Assembly: GCA_030532065.1 (NCBI GenBank)
Contig: JAUNLW010000003.1
Location: 1-64,000 of the forward strand
Direction: 5' to 3'
DNA length: 64,000 nt
Source of the DNA: Eubacteriales bacterium
GTDB lineage: Bacteria; Bacillota; Clostridia; Saccharofermentanales; DTU023
The position numbers and the translations under genes were made by a program. The notes below the pieces were generated by a model, which was not told where the DNA came from, made no database searches, and was given only the letters and a program-made list of their open reading frames with translations. Shown piece by piece: positions 34,975 to 44,314 of this stretch. The first letter of the stretch is position 1, and each line of letters starts with the position of its first letter.

Positions 34975-36117
34975 TTAAGCTTGAGCGGGTTTGATCTTAG
35001 CGCTCAGTTTAGCCATCGTTTCAGCGATCTTGATGCCTTGCGGGCACTGTTTCTCACAGCGCTTGCAGGCGATGCAGGCAGATGGCATCTGGTAGTCTTC
35101 CAGATCTTTCATAAAGGAGGGAACACTGCCACCTTCAGAGAAAGCCAGCATATTATAGGCTTCCATGAGGAAGGGGATGTTGAGTTTTCTGGGGCATTCC
35201 GGTACACAATACTGGCAGGCGGTGCAAGGAACCACCAACTTGGACAATTTGTCATCAGCGACTGCCATAAGAGTTTTCATCTCTGCTTCATTCAAGGGCT
35301 TTTCTTCAGAGAAAGTCTCGAGGTTTTCCTGTAAGGCTTCCATAGTGGTCATACCGGAAAGCACAAGTTGGACGCCAGGTAGGGTCTGGAGGAAGCGGAA
35401 AGCCCAAGCCGCGGTTTTCTCGTGTGGGCGAGCGGCTTGCAGTTGAACTACTTCGCCCTCATCTAAAGTGGCCAGTTTACCGCCACGTAAGGGCTCCATG
35501 ACCCAGACAGGTAAGTTGTGAGCTTGTAGAATCTCGTATTGCTCTTTGGCCTTTTGATAAGTCCAGTCCAGCCAGTTGAGCTGGATCTGGCCAAATTCTA
35601 CGTATTCACCGTAAACTTCCAGGAAACGCTTAAGATTTTCCAGACTGGCGTGAGAAGAGAAGCCCAGATGTTTGATGCGACCGGATTTTTTCTCAGCGTA
35701 GATGGTCTCCCAGAGCTTGTACTCGGGGTTGAGATAGTCCTCGATATTAGAATCGGAAACCGTGTGGAAGAGATAAAAGTCGAAATAATCAACCTTGCAC
35801 TTATCCAATTGCTCCTGGAATACGGCTTTGGCGTTCTTGATGTTCTCCACATCGTAGCCGGGAAATTTAGAAGACAGGTAGAAGGAATCACGCGGATATT
35901 TTTGCAAGATCTCACCTGCTACCACAGTCTCAGAAGTACCGCCATGATAGCCGTAAGCTGTGTCATAGTAATTGATACCGTGCTTCATGGCATAGTCTAT
36001 CAGTTCGGCTGATTTCTCTTTGTCGATCTGTTTATTATCGCCATCAATAACGGGCATACGCATCAAGCCGTAGCCAAGTCTGGAAAGTTTAATACCTTTA
36101 AAATCTCTGTAGATCAT
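34975..36117 (-). CDS. Aldo/keto reductase with C-terminal 4Fe-4S ferredoxin domain
   Basis: The 380-residue protein has an N-terminal aldo/keto reductase barrel (about residues 1-280), with NYYDTAYGYHGG containing the catalytic Asp and Tyr and HLGFSSHASLENLKRF downstream. A ferredoxin-like tail has CTACQYCVPECP (about residue 298) and CIACKRCEKQCP (about residue 349). This fusion is common in anaerobes, where it probably links carbonyl reduction to ferredoxin rather than only NADPH. The substrate is unknown. It is monocistronic. Confidence 0.9.
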   Translation of the reverse strand: MIYRDFKGIKLSRLGYGLMRMPVIDGDNKQIDKEKSAELIDYAMKHGINYYDTAYGYHGGTSETVVAGEILQKYPRDSFYLSSKFPGYDVENIKNAKAVFQEQLDKCKVDYFDFYLFHTVSDSNIEDYLNPEYKLWETIYAEKKSGRIKHLGFSSHASLENLKRFLEVYGEYVEFGQIQLNWLDWTYQKAKEQYEILQAHNLPVWVMEPLRGGKLATLDEGEVVQLQAARPHEKTAAWAFRFLQTLPGVQLVLSGMTTMEALQENLETFSEEKPLNEAEMKTLMAVADDKLSKLVVPCTACQYCVPECPRKLNIPFLMEAYNMLAFSEGGSVPSFMKDLEDYQMPSACIACKRCEKQCPQGIKIAETMAKLSAKIKPAQA

Positions 36118-36266
36118 TCTTTTCTCTCCTTTTTTCTGGTAAATGTGATGCGGTGATCTCTTTTATCTCCGATCAGGTTAATTAAGTAAACTAGCTTGCC
36201 CTTATTCTAACACTTTAGTGGGTAGAGGCAGCAAGCTTGTACGTATACCAAAAGCGTGTCTGATAT

Positions 36267-37469
36267 TTAGTTTTTGCCATCAGGGTCCGACGGGCCATTA
36301 GCTGTCTTTGGCTTCTTGCGTTTGAGAAAGACACGGAGATAGGCTTTGAATTCGTAAAAGTCCAGAATCCAGTCATCGAAGAGTCCTGCCTGGAATAGAC
36401 CAATCAGGAGTACCAGCACGATGGGAGCCAGGATCGCGCCCCATACGCCTTTAATTTGTGAACCGGCGTAAATCGCGATCAACGTAACCAGTGGATGCAG
36501 TCCTGTGGCATCACCCATGATCTTCGGCTCTAAGATCCTGCGGCTAAGGAAGTAGATCACGATCACCGCCGCAAGCTTAATACCATAGGTCTGATCGCCC
36601 AGAATCAGGTCATAAACACACCAAGGGACCAGCACTGTCAGAGCGCCTATAATAGGCAGGATATCGAAGATCGCCAGAATTAGAGCCAACCAGAAAACAA
36701 AGGGATGGCCAATGATCAAAAAGGCCACGATCATGAAGAAAAAACAATAGATGGCCAAGTGAAATAGGCCTTTTAAATACTTGAAAACGGCCGCGATGGT
36801 TGTGTCTTGCAAAAGCCGTAATTCCTTTTGCATTTGAAGCGACATCAACGAGGACAGTCCTCTTTTTATAGTTTCATGCTCTGCCAGGAGAAAGTAATAA
36901 GACATAAAAAAGGTAAAGGTCCAAAGAAAGACATATACAACCTTGGACACCAGACTGCGTATGTAAGTGATGGCGCTCTGCCAGAGAGTGGCGGACCGCT
37001 CTTTTACATATTTCACCAGCTTGTTGACGCTCTGTTGCAACTCGTCTTGCCAGGGCTCAGGCACCAGTTCTTTTATCCAGGTAAAGCCTTCGTTGGGCTC
37101 CTTGGTAACGTCCGGAGCCTCATAGTTATTGATGGCACCCATAATGCCGCCAACCTGTGAGATGCCTTCTTTCCCCAGAAAATAGATCGGCACACATACC
37201 AATACCAGAAATAAAAGAACCAGGATCAAGGCCAGCACCTTTTGCGGTATTTTGAGCTTGGTCGTGCCGAAACGCATGAGCGGGAAATTAAGGCGCGCAA
37301 AAATAGCGGCGAATATCACCGGACTGAGAATCTTAATAAGAGGTATTAGCAAATAGCGGAGCAGAAGTATGGCTGCCACGAAGATCCCTAAACGGATCAT
37401 GAGCCTTTGAAAAAGCTCTCTGCTGCAGATCGGTTGTTTAGGTTGTATCTCTTTTGCTTTAGGCGCCAT
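36267..37469 (-). CDS. AI-2E family transporter (TqsA/YdiK-like)
   Basis: The 400-residue membrane protein has about eight helices and a long soluble loop after the second or third helix, typical of the AI-2 exporter family. The C-terminal block has FDILPIIGALTVLVPW and DATGLHPLVTLIAIYAGSQIKGVWGAILAP, the family signature. Members export small molecules, including AI-2 or sodium, but the substrate cannot be assigned. I use the ATG at 37469 with GGGAGA six bases upstream. The C-terminus is basic and disordered. The gap before the aldo/keto reductase gene (36118-36266) holds nothing I recognise. Confidence 0.85.
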   Translation of the reverse strand: MAPKAKEIQPKQPICSRELFQRLMIRLGIFVAAILLLRYLLIPLIKILSPVIFAAIFARLNFPLMRFGTTKLKIPQKVLALILVLLFLVLVCVPIYFLGKEGISQVGGIMGAINNYEAPDVTKEPNEGFTWIKELVPEPWQDELQQSVNKLVKYVKERSATLWQSAITYIRSLVSKVVYVFLWTFTFFMSYYFLLAEHETIKRGLSSLMSLQMQKELRLLQDTTIAAVFKYLKGLFHLAIYCFFFMIVAFLIIGHPFVFWLALILAIFDILPIIGALTVLVPWCVYDLILGDQTYGIKLAAVIVIYFLSRRILEPKIMGDATGLHPLVTLIAIYAGSQIKGVWGAILAPIVLVLLIGLFQAGLFDDWILDFYEFKAYLRVFLKRKKPKTANGPSDPDGKN

Positions 37470-37563
37470 CAAAATCTCCCTTAAAATATGGTGAATCAGT
37501 TACAAGGTTGATTATACCCAAAAAAGTTAATGCCAAGAAGTGGCTAAGTTAAAAATTAGGACA

Positions 37564-37572
37564 TGCTATAAT
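37564..37572 (+). promoter_or_regulatory. Extended -10 promoter for hprK
   Basis: TGCTATAAT at 37564-37572 is a perfect extended -10, about 28 bases before the ATG of hprK. The -35 is weak, as expected for an extended -10 promoter. It probably drives hprK-murB-rapZ-whiA. Confidence 0.6.
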
Positions 37573-37600
37573 CAGGGGCAAGCAGACTAGGAGATAAGCT

Positions 37601-38569
37601 ATGGAAAGCATATTACTCTCGGACGTGGTGTCGTCCTTTAATCTCAAACCGCTAAACGAACAGCCCATGGACCTCAACATCCATATTTACGAGTCGGATG
37701 TTATCCGGCCCGGATTACAGCTGGCCGGACATTACCTGCACTTTGGCCCTGACCATATCCAAGTGATCGGTAATATGGAATACGCCTTTCTGGCCTCTTG
37801 CCCACCGGCAGAGCGTCAACGGCGCATCAATAAGCTGTTCGCTACCGGTATTCCCTGTTTTATCCTAGCTCGTTCGCACCAGCCCATGCCGGAGATGCAA
37901 AAAGCATCGGTGCGCTACGGAGTGCCACTTTTGGGTTCTGACGAAGCCACAGGCAGCTTGGTGAGCGCGATCAATAAGCAACTAAATGTTGATTTAGCCG
38001 AGCGGATCTCTATGCATGGTGTTTTAGTCGAAGTCTACGGCGAAGGCATTCTCATCTTAGGCGACTCTGGTGTAGGTAAATCAGAAACTGCCTTGGAGAT
38101 CGTCAAGCGTGGCCATCGCCTGATCGCGGATGACCTGGTTGAGATCCGCAAGGTATCGGACACCACCCTTTTGGGTATGGCCCCAGAGATAATTCGCTAT
38201 TTAATCGAAATTAGAGGCGTAGGCATTTTGGATGTCAAAGAACTCTATGGTGTATCATCCGTCAAATTGCAGGAAAAAATTGACTTCGTGATCAATTTGG
38301 AATACTGGGACGAGGATAAGCTTTACGAGCGTTTTGGACTCGTAAATGAGACCACCAATATCTTAGGAATTGATTTGCCTTCTCTGACTATCCCGGTGAG
38401 GCCAGGCCGCAACCTAGCGGTTATCGTAGAAGTAGCCGCTATCAACTTCCGCCAAAAAACCATGGGCTACGACGCGGCTCAAGCCTTGGCAAGACGCGTC
38501 TTTGGCCAGGAAAATGACGGATCTGATACGAAGATAGTAGAGCAATATATTGACGATTTTGATCGCTAA
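37601..38569 (+). CDS. hprK: HPr kinase/phosphorylase
   Basis: The 322-residue enzyme has an N-terminal domain and a C-terminal kinase core with P-loop GDSGVGKSETALE (about residues 153-165), LIADDLVEIRK, and the family signature EIRGVGILDVKELYG. It phosphorylates and dephosphorylates Ser46 of HPr, controlling carbon catabolite repression through CcpA. It heads the hprK-murB-rapZ-whiA cluster found in many Clostridia. Its presence makes cre-mediated control plausible elsewhere in the window. Confidence 0.96.
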   Translation: MESILLSDVVSSFNLKPLNEQPMDLNIHIYESDVIRPGLQLAGHYLHFGPDHIQVIGNMEYAFLASCPPAERQRRINKLFATGIPCFILARSHQPMPEMQKASVRYGVPLLGSDEATGSLVSAINKQLNVDLAERISMHGVLVEVYGEGILILGDSGVGKSETALEIVKRGHRLIADDLVEIRKVSDTTLLGMAPEIIRYLIEIRGVGILDVKELYGVSSVKLQEKIDFVINLEYWDEDKLYERFGLVNETTNILGIDLPSLTIPVRPGRNLAVIVEVAAINFRQKTMGYDAAQALARRVFGQENDGSDTKIVEQYIDDFDR

Positions 38570-38629
38570 ACGCTAAACGGTCTGCTTGGAACTTACTACG
38601 CAAACGTTAAATAGTTAGGAACTACATAG

Positions 38630-39565
38630 ATGCAAGCTAATGATGAAAAAAGCAGGTTGCAGGCATGTTATGAAGAGCTCAATCTTTTAGAGAATTTAGA
38701 TCTGGTCCTGGACTTGCCGCTCCTTGAATATACCTACTTTAAGGCTGGCGGACCAGCTGATCTTGCCTGCTTTCCGCATACGGAAACCTCTCTCTTAGCC
38801 TGCCTTAAAACCGCGCGAAAACACGAGTTACCGATAACCATTTTGGGTAAAGGTTCTAATGTTTTAGTGGCTGACCGAGGTGTCAGAGGTGTGGTGATAT
38901 TGCTAAGGGAGAACTATGCGCAAGTACGCCAGGAAGGAGACCTCTGGGTAGCCCAGGCCGGCGCGCCTCTGTATGAAGTGGGTGCTTTATTGGCCAGGGA
39001 AGGCCTAGCCGGAGGGGAGTTTTTGGCAGGTATTCCCGGTTCTGCCGGAGGAGCTACCTATATGAATGCCGGTGCCTACGAAGGCGTGATTGCGGATTTG
39101 GTGCAGAAAGTTAGCTTTATTAACGAGGACTTGGAAATTCAGACCTTAAATAATGAGCAATGCGCTTTTTCTTACCGCCATTCTTATTTCACTGACCACC
39201 CCGGTGTAATTTCTGAAATATACTTTACAGGACAGCCTGGCAGGAGAGAGGATATTTACTCAAAGATTTTCGAGATTCAAAAGCGCAGGCGCGAAGCACA
39301 ACCTTTGGAGATGCCATCCGGTGGCTCTTCTTTCAAGCGTCCCCAAGGCGCTTATGCCGCAAAGCTAATCGCTGATTCCGGCCTTAAAGGCAAGCGTTGG
39401 GGTCAGGTAGGAGTTTCCGCCAAGCATTCCGGTTTTATTGTGAATTATGGGGGAGCAAGCGCTTCTGAGATCTACGCTGTATTTCAAAGAGTAAGGCAGC
39501 ACGTGCATGAAGTAACAGGCTTCAACTTAGAAATGGAAGTTAAACGCATCGGGGAGTGGAAGTGA
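38630..39565 (+). CDS. murB: UDP-N-acetylenolpyruvoylglucosamine reductase
   Basis: The 311-residue MurB has the FAD-binding blocks YTYFKAGGPADL and ILGKGSNVLVADRGVRG. It also has GIPGSAGGATYMNAGAYEG, and the catalytic Ser region PSGGSSFKRPQGAYAAKLI that is typical of type II (Gram-positive) MurB. It reduces the enolpyruvyl group to lactyl in peptidoglycan precursor synthesis. Its stop overlaps the rapZ start (TGATG). Confidence 0.96.
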   Translation: MQANDEKSRLQACYEELNLLENLDLVLDLPLLEYTYFKAGGPADLACFPHTETSLLACLKTARKHELPITILGKGSNVLVADRGVRGVVILLRENYAQVRQEGDLWVAQAGAPLYEVGALLAREGLAGGEFLAGIPGSAGGATYMNAGAYEGVIADLVQKVSFINEDLEIQTLNNEQCAFSYRHSYFTDHPGVISEIYFTGQPGRREDIYSKIFEIQKRRREAQPLEMPSGGSSFKRPQGAYAAKLIADSGLKGKRWGQVGVSAKHSGFIVNYGGASASEIYAVFQRVRQHVHEVTGFNLEMEVKRIGEWK

Positions 39566-40443
39566 TGGAGTTTATAATTCTCAGCGGTTTGTCCGGCGCG
39601 GGCAAGTCGACCGCAGCCAAGTTTTTAGAAGATATGGGTTTTTTCTGCATTGATAATGTCCCGCCCGATCTATTAAGCCTGGTCTTACAGTCTCTGGCAG
39701 AAGACCCCGAGTCCAAGGATGGACGACGCTACTGCCTGGTGACAGATATTCGTTCCATCCGCGATGCTGATGACGTTGCCCATCTCCTGGCTGCCTTTCC
39801 TAAAGAGTGGGATAACTTGCGTGTGGTATTTTTAGAAGCAACCGACCAAGCACTTCTCTCGCGCTATAAGCAGAGCAGACGCAATCATCCTTTGGCCGGC
39901 AGAACCAGTCTAGTAGAAGCTATCCAGGCAGAACGCAAGATCCTGAGTCCGCTGCGCGAACGTGCTACAGATATAATTGATACCAGTGGTCTTTCCACTT
40001 CTGAATTACGCGATCTGCTCCTGGCCAGTTTTACCAGGTCAGGCAAGCACAAGCTAATGCGAATCTTTATCCAGTCTTTCGGCTTCAAACACGGCCTACC
40101 GCTAGATTCGGATATAGTTTATGACGTGCGCTTTATCCCCAATCCTTATTACCGACCTGATTTGCGCTATAAGCTCGGCTTAGACCCTGAAGTTAAAGAA
40201 TACATTTTTGATCAGAAAGTAGCGCGAGAATACCTGGACCGCGAATACTCAACACTCAAATTTTTACTCCCTTATTACCACAAAGAAGGAAAGATGCGCC
40301 TAAATTTAGCCGTGGGTTGTACCGGCGGCCAACATCGCTCGGTAGCATTCGCGGAAGCTCTGCGTGATAAATTCCAGGAAGAAGATTATCAAGTCTTTGT
40401 TGATCACCGAGATTTAAAAAAAGCACCTTCAGCCGGTTTGTAA
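39565..40443 (+). CDS. rapZ: RapZ/YvcJ nucleotide-binding RNase adapter protein
   Basis: The roughly 292-residue protein has P-loop SGLSGAGKSTAAKFLEDMG, a DIR Walker B-like segment (LVTDIRS) and the conserved C-terminal blocks FGFKHGLPLDSDIVYDVRF and AVGCTGGQHRSVAFAE. In E. coli RapZ controls GlmS through small RNAs; Firmicute YvcJ hydrolyses GTP and affects competence and envelope. I choose the ATG at 39565, which overlaps the murB stop by one base and has GGGGAG upstream, over an in-frame GTG at 39556. The usual yvcK gene is missing downstream. Confidence 0.93.
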   Translation: MEFIILSGLSGAGKSTAAKFLEDMGFFCIDNVPPDLLSLVLQSLAEDPESKDGRRYCLVTDIRSIRDADDVAHLLAAFPKEWDNLRVVFLEATDQALLSRYKQSRRNHPLAGRTSLVEAIQAERKILSPLRERATDIIDTSGLSTSELRDLLLASFTRSGKHKLMRIFIQSFGFKHGLPLDSDIVYDVRFIPNPYYRPDLRYKLGLDPEVKEYIFDQKVAREYLDREYSTLKFLLPYYHKEGKMRLNLAVGCTGGQHRSVAFAEALRDKFQEEDYQVFVDHRDLKKAPSAGL

Positions 40444-40464
40444 TTAGAAGAAGGAAAGCAGCTA

Positions 40465-41388
40465 GTGAGTGAAAACTTGATCAACGACAATTTTATTGAA
40501 AAACTCAGGCAAGAATTGTTAAAACAACTGGTTGAGGACCGTACCGGCTATCAATTAGTATTCAATACGGTTGCTTTGGCAGCTTTCCGCTTCCAGGGCA
40601 GGGAAGTGCGCTTCAGCACCCATAATCTGGCCTTCGCCCAGTACCTGCAGCTACTTTTTGGTGAGCTTTATGACTTAGAAGTTGATCTTACTGCCGCAAA
40701 AAGCCAAGCTGGTATTCATATATCATCTTTGCCGCTAAGCCGTCTCCTGCGCGATAACATGGAACAATTTAGCCGTGAGGGAATGAGTTATTTCAACGAA
40801 GACCTGGGGCAGGAAGAAGCTCTGAAAAATTTGGGGCTCTGTCTATCAGCACTCTTTCTAGCCTGCGGATCTCTAGCAAGCCCGCAAGATGCTTACCATT
40901 TGGAATTTGCACTGCAACGACAACTGGCTCTAGACTTCTTTGATCAACTGTTCCAACATTTCGAATTGGACTTCAGCAGTCTCCGCCACCAAGGCTACTT
41001 TGTCCTATATGTAAAAGATGGCGGCAGCATCTCTGATTTTCTCCTCCTGGCACAGGCGCATCAAGCCATGCTGGCCTTTGAGAATCTGAGAGTCGAGAAA
41101 GATATGTTCAACCGCGTGAACCGTGTAGTCAACTGTGATCAGGCTAATGCCCAAAGAGTTGCTAATTCCTCCGCCAAGCAGCGCCGCTCAATCCAGGTCA
41201 TTATGGATTATCAGCAGTTTGACCGTTTACCGGTTGAACTGCAGGAAGTAGCACTCTTGCGTATGGAAAATCCGGAACTTTCTCTAGCTGAATTAGGGCA
41301 GAAACTTTCACCGCCACTGGGCAAATCCGGCGTAAATCATCGACTGAAACGCATTGAAGAATTTGCCTCTGACCTCAGTGAGCGCTAG
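40465..41388 (+). CDS. whiA: WhiA sporulation/division regulator
   Basis: The 307-residue protein fits WhiA: an N-terminal LAGLIDADG-like domain (first 220 residues, with LFLACGSLASPQDAYHLEF near 131-149) and a C-terminal helix-turn-helix with NRVVNCDQANAQRVANSSAKQ and LGKSGVNHRLKRIEEFA. WhiA is a DNA-binding protein linked to cell division and, in actinobacteria, sporulation. It follows rapZ by 21 bases. Confidence 0.93.
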   Translation: MSENLINDNFIEKLRQELLKQLVEDRTGYQLVFNTVALAAFRFQGREVRFSTHNLAFAQYLQLLFGELYDLEVDLTAAKSQAGIHISSLPLSRLLRDNMEQFSREGMSYFNEDLGQEEALKNLGLCLSALFLACGSLASPQDAYHLEFALQRQLALDFFDQLFQHFELDFSSLRHQGYFVLYVKDGGSISDFLLLAQAHQAMLAFENLRVEKDMFNRVNRVVNCDQANAQRVANSSAKQRRSIQVIMDYQQFDRLPVELQEVALLRMENPELSLAELGQKLSPPLGKSGVNHRLKRIEEFASDLSER

Positions 41389-41454
41389 TTTTCACAGTTT
41401 ACAGGCTTTACTTCAGCTTAAAATGTGATATAGTTCTACAAATAGGAGTTTGGC

Positions 41455-41865
41455 ATGAATGAGCACAATTTGATTGATTATAATGACATTAGCTGGATAG
41501 AATGCTCCGTAATGCGCTACCGGCAAGGTGAAATCACGGTCCGCTTGGACTTCGATCGTAACCTGCTTACATGGAAAGATTCCAATCGCTGGTTTAACGA
41601 TTTTGTGCGCAGTATCACTTCCGAGCAGGCAAGAAAGATCAAAGATCTACTGCACAGACTCCTAGGTTATGTGGAACTTAAGAAAACCTTCATATACGAT
41701 CCGGATGACAGCTTTATTTGGCAAATCAAGTTAGGTGAGCGTAACTCTGATACCCCCAGTTGGGAGGTCGGCGGTACGCGCAACGATCTTGCTGCCTGGG
41801 TCGAATTTGTTAAGGTAATCGAGGAAGCCAGCGAACAGACTATTGATCCCCTGGGAGGCCACTAG
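41455..41865 (+). CDS. Unrecognised 136-residue protein
   Basis: I do not recognise this gene. The product is soluble and acidic, with a mixed alpha/beta character and Trp-rich stretches (SWIECSVMRYRQGEITVRLDF, SNRWFNDFVRS). It starts with an ATG after AATAGGAGTTTGGC and is followed one base later by the start of a four-helix membrane protein gene, so the two are almost certainly cotranscribed and may interact. The pair lies between whiA and the HtrA-like protease gene. Confidence 0.6.
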   Translation: MNEHNLIDYNDISWIECSVMRYRQGEITVRLDFDRNLLTWKDSNRWFNDFVRSITSEQARKIKDLLHRLLGYVELKKTFIYDPDDSFIWQIKLGERNSDTPSWEVGGTRNDLAAWVEFVKVIEEASEQTIDPLGGH

Positions 41866-41866
41866 G

Positions 41867-42472
41867 TTGGACTTTTGGGAAGGAGCTTTACTGGGACCGA
41901 TATGGGTCCAGACCGATTATCAGGATCGTAAGCACAGAGGTTTTTACTTCGCGGTAGGTATCTGCTGCTTAGCTTCGCTTTTGGCCTATTTATTTGTACC
42001 GAGCCTTACTCCTATCTTATCGTTCTCACCATACGTTTACTTAGGCGTTAGCGCGGCGCTTTTGGTCCTGCTGCCTTTTGCCGCCTCACGTTACCGCTCT
42101 TTTCCCTTAATAGCAAGGATATTCATACTTTTAGCTTATATCTTGCAATACTTGGCCGCCTGGGCATTTGTAGTAAAGCTGTTTAGCATAAAAACTAATA
42201 TTGATCCTATGGAAATATTTATGGATTTCGGTCATCTGGCCAACAATATCATGGGAGCGGCTTCTAGCTTTTTTGCTTTCCTGGGAGGTTTAAGCGCGAC
42301 CTTAGTTGGTATGATCGTCGGTGCTTTGTTGCTAGGCCTGGCAGGACTTTTAGCACTTATTGTCGCGACTTACTTACCATTACTTTATTTGTTTTTGATC
42401 AAAAAACTACAGCGTCTGGTAGATGCGCTTATCCTGCACTCTTTCTTCAAGGAACATTCGGCTAGCTCATAA
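41867..42472 (+). CDS. Unrecognised four-helix membrane protein
   Basis: The roughly 201-residue protein has four hydrophobic segments (about residues 23-42, 52-71, 77-100 and 122-175 as one or two helices). I start it at the TTG at 41867 with GGGAGG eight bases upstream; another in-frame TTG at 41843 overlaps the preceding gene. No family is recognised. It is translationally coupled to the preceding soluble protein, so a small membrane-attached complex is possible. Confidence 0.55.
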   Translation: MDFWEGALLGPIWVQTDYQDRKHRGFYFAVGICCLASLLAYLFVPSLTPILSFSPYVYLGVSAALLVLLPFAASRYRSFPLIARIFILLAYILQYLAAWAFVVKLFSIKTNIDPMEIFMDFGHLANNIMGAASSFFAFLGGLSATLVGMIVGALLLGLAGLLALIVATYLPLLYLFLIKKLQRLVDALILHSFFKEHSASS

Positions 42473-42670
42473 GTGGGATCGACGCTCAAGTACCATAGAA
42501 AAAGCGTTTTCACAATTCCGCAATAATCTTTTGCATTCTTGTTGGGCTTTAACATTTTGTTTGAGCTATGATAGGTCCTGCAAATCAGAAGCAGGCTTTT
42601 GCTTCGCAGCCTCCAATTTGCCCCGCGCGCAATGTGACAAAAGCCGCTTTTTATAGAAGGAGTCACTAGC

Positions 42671-44059
42671 ATGGACAATAATGAGAAATTTTACCGTCCC
42701 TCACATCCACAAGGATCTAGATCGACCAACACCTATAACACGCAAAATCACAATGGAGTTTATTGCGTAGATGGTGATGAACATCGTTCCGCCGATAATA
42801 AGAAAAGTAAGAGATCAGCGCTGCAGCAAGTGCTAACGGTCATTTTAATTGTAGTCGCTTTGATTTCCGTTATTACCCTGCGCTTTGAGAATAAAAGCCT
42901 TAATGAGCGTTTAGACAAAGAAATCAAGGCTCAAGCTGACACTTCCGCTTTACTGGAAGCAAGTCGCGAGATGCGGCAGCCTGAGAAAAAAACAGCTTCC
43001 GAAAAGCACATGTCAGTTTACTCAGCCGCGGTTAAAGAAGATTCTGAGCGTGAAACTCTCAGCATTACCGAAATAGCCAAAACCGGCAAACCTTCGGTGG
43101 TTGCTATCTCTACCGAGAAAGCTGTGCCTTTTGGTTATTACTTTGAAGCAGTAATGCCGGTAGCCGGCTCTGGCTTCTTTATTTCCGAAGATGGTCTTAT
43201 CGCCACTAATAACCACGTAGTTGAAGGTGCCAACAATATCAAAGTGCACACCGATGATGGCTATCTCTATGAAGCACAAATTGTGGGTAATGACCCAGTT
43301 TCCGACCTGGCAGTCATCAAGATCGAGCCGCAAAACGGCGAAACTTTCCCGGCAGTCATTTGGGGTGACTCTGATGACCTGGAAGTCGGTGAACTGGCAG
43401 TGGCTATTGGTAACCCTTCCGGTACGCTTGAAGGCTCTGTAACAGCGGGTATTATCTCCGCTCTGGAGCGGACTATTGAGATCGGTGACCTGGAGCTTAA
43501 CGTACTGCAAACAGATGCTGCTATCAACGCAGGCAATTCCGGTGGCGCATTGTTTAATTCCTATGGTGAAGTTATCGGTATCAACACCGCTAAATTGTCT
43601 GGTGACGGCAACACCAACTTCGACGGTATCGCTTTTGCTATCCCATCAAATTATGCAACCTCAATCCTCGAAGATTTATCGCAACATGGTAAAGTAACCT
43701 CCCGTGTATTGCTGGGCATCACCGGTCGCGGCTTTGATACAGACTTTGCCCGTCGCTATCGTTTAGCCGATCGCCCTGGTATCTTGATCTCCTCCGTACT
43801 AAAAGGTAGCTCAGCCGATAAAGCAGGTCTGGCTGCAGGAGACTTCCTCGTAGAGATTGACGGCCAGGCGACAGATTCTATCGCTACCGTAAACAATATG
43901 AAGAAATACTGGACCATCGATCAGGAAGTAGATGTTGTCTATTTCCGTAATGGCGAGAAAGCTGAAACTAAGATGATCCTGCAAGGAGAAGACAGCGCTG
44001 ATACAGATGCTAACGAAGCCGAGGCGCCTACCGAAACCGAAGAAAGCAAAGTCAGCTAA
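42671..44059 (+). CDS. HtrA/DegP-like membrane-anchored serine protease with PDZ domain
   Basis: The 462-residue protein has a cytoplasmic N-terminal region, one membrane helix (LTVILIVVALISVITL, about residues 56-71), a trypsin-like domain with His in NNHVVEG, Asp in SDLAVIKI and catalytic Ser in NAGNSGGALF, and a C-terminal PDZ domain (LAAGDFLVEIDGQ). It degrades or refolds misfolded proteins outside the membrane. The acidic Glu/Ala tail is unusual but unremarkable. A strong terminator follows at 44174-44203. Confidence 0.93.
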   Translation: MDNNEKFYRPSHPQGSRSTNTYNTQNHNGVYCVDGDEHRSADNKKSKRSALQQVLTVILIVVALISVITLRFENKSLNERLDKEIKAQADTSALLEASREMRQPEKKTASEKHMSVYSAAVKEDSERETLSITEIAKTGKPSVVAISTEKAVPFGYYFEAVMPVAGSGFFISEDGLIATNNHVVEGANNIKVHTDDGYLYEAQIVGNDPVSDLAVIKIEPQNGETFPAVIWGDSDDLEVGELAVAIGNPSGTLEGSVTAGIISALERTIEIGDLELNVLQTDAAINAGNSGGALFNSYGEVIGINTAKLSGDGNTNFDGIAFAIPSNYATSILEDLSQHGKVTSRVLLGITGRGFDTDFARRYRLADRPGILISSVLKGSSADKAGLAAGDFLVEIDGQATDSIATVNNMKKYWTIDQEVDVVYFRNGEKAETKMILQGEDSADTDANEAEAPTETEESKVS

Positions 44060-44173
44060 TGGCTGGTAATCAATTAACTGTTAGCCAATACATATCGTTG
44101 CTGCTAATTAGTGATTAGGTTTAGCCAAATCACATAAACAGACAAATAGCGACAACTGCATACACTAACTCTT

Positions 44174-44203
44174 AAACCCCGCGCTTGGTCGTGGGGTTTT
44201 TTT
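44174..44203 (+). terminator. Intrinsic terminator before the CRISPR-cas locus
   Basis: AAACCCC pairs with GGGGTTT around a 12-base loop and is followed by TTTTTT. It ends the protease transcript and insulates cas3 from upstream reading. Confidence 0.88.
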
Positions 44204-44214
44204 GCGCATGAAGG

Positions 44215-44243
44215 TTTCTTTATTGTGAAATTCATGATATATT
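44215..44243 (+). promoter_or_regulatory. Possible cas3 promoter
   Basis: TTTCTT (44215-44220), 17-bp spacing, TATATT (44238-44243), about 70 bases upstream of the cas3 ATG. The upstream terminator makes a local promoter necessary, but the -35 is weak. Confidence 0.4.
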
Positions 44244-44314
44244 TAAGACTATGAGATGGATTGATTGTTTATTGTGAATAAATAAGAGGCTCTTTTAGGG
44301 GTGGGGAGGTTAGT

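Noticed and set aside
35539-36012. 157-codon plus-strand open frame
   Set aside because: It is antisense to the aldo/keto reductase barrel and lacks a binding site.
43022-43510. 162-codon minus-strand open frame
   Set aside because: It is antisense to the protease domain of the HtrA-like gene and matches no family.
44240-44260. Second target of the crRNA-like guide in the cas3 promoter
   Set aside because: Only the first five seed bases match (ACTAT), followed by mismatches at positions 7, 9 and 10, despite a CTC at the PAM position.
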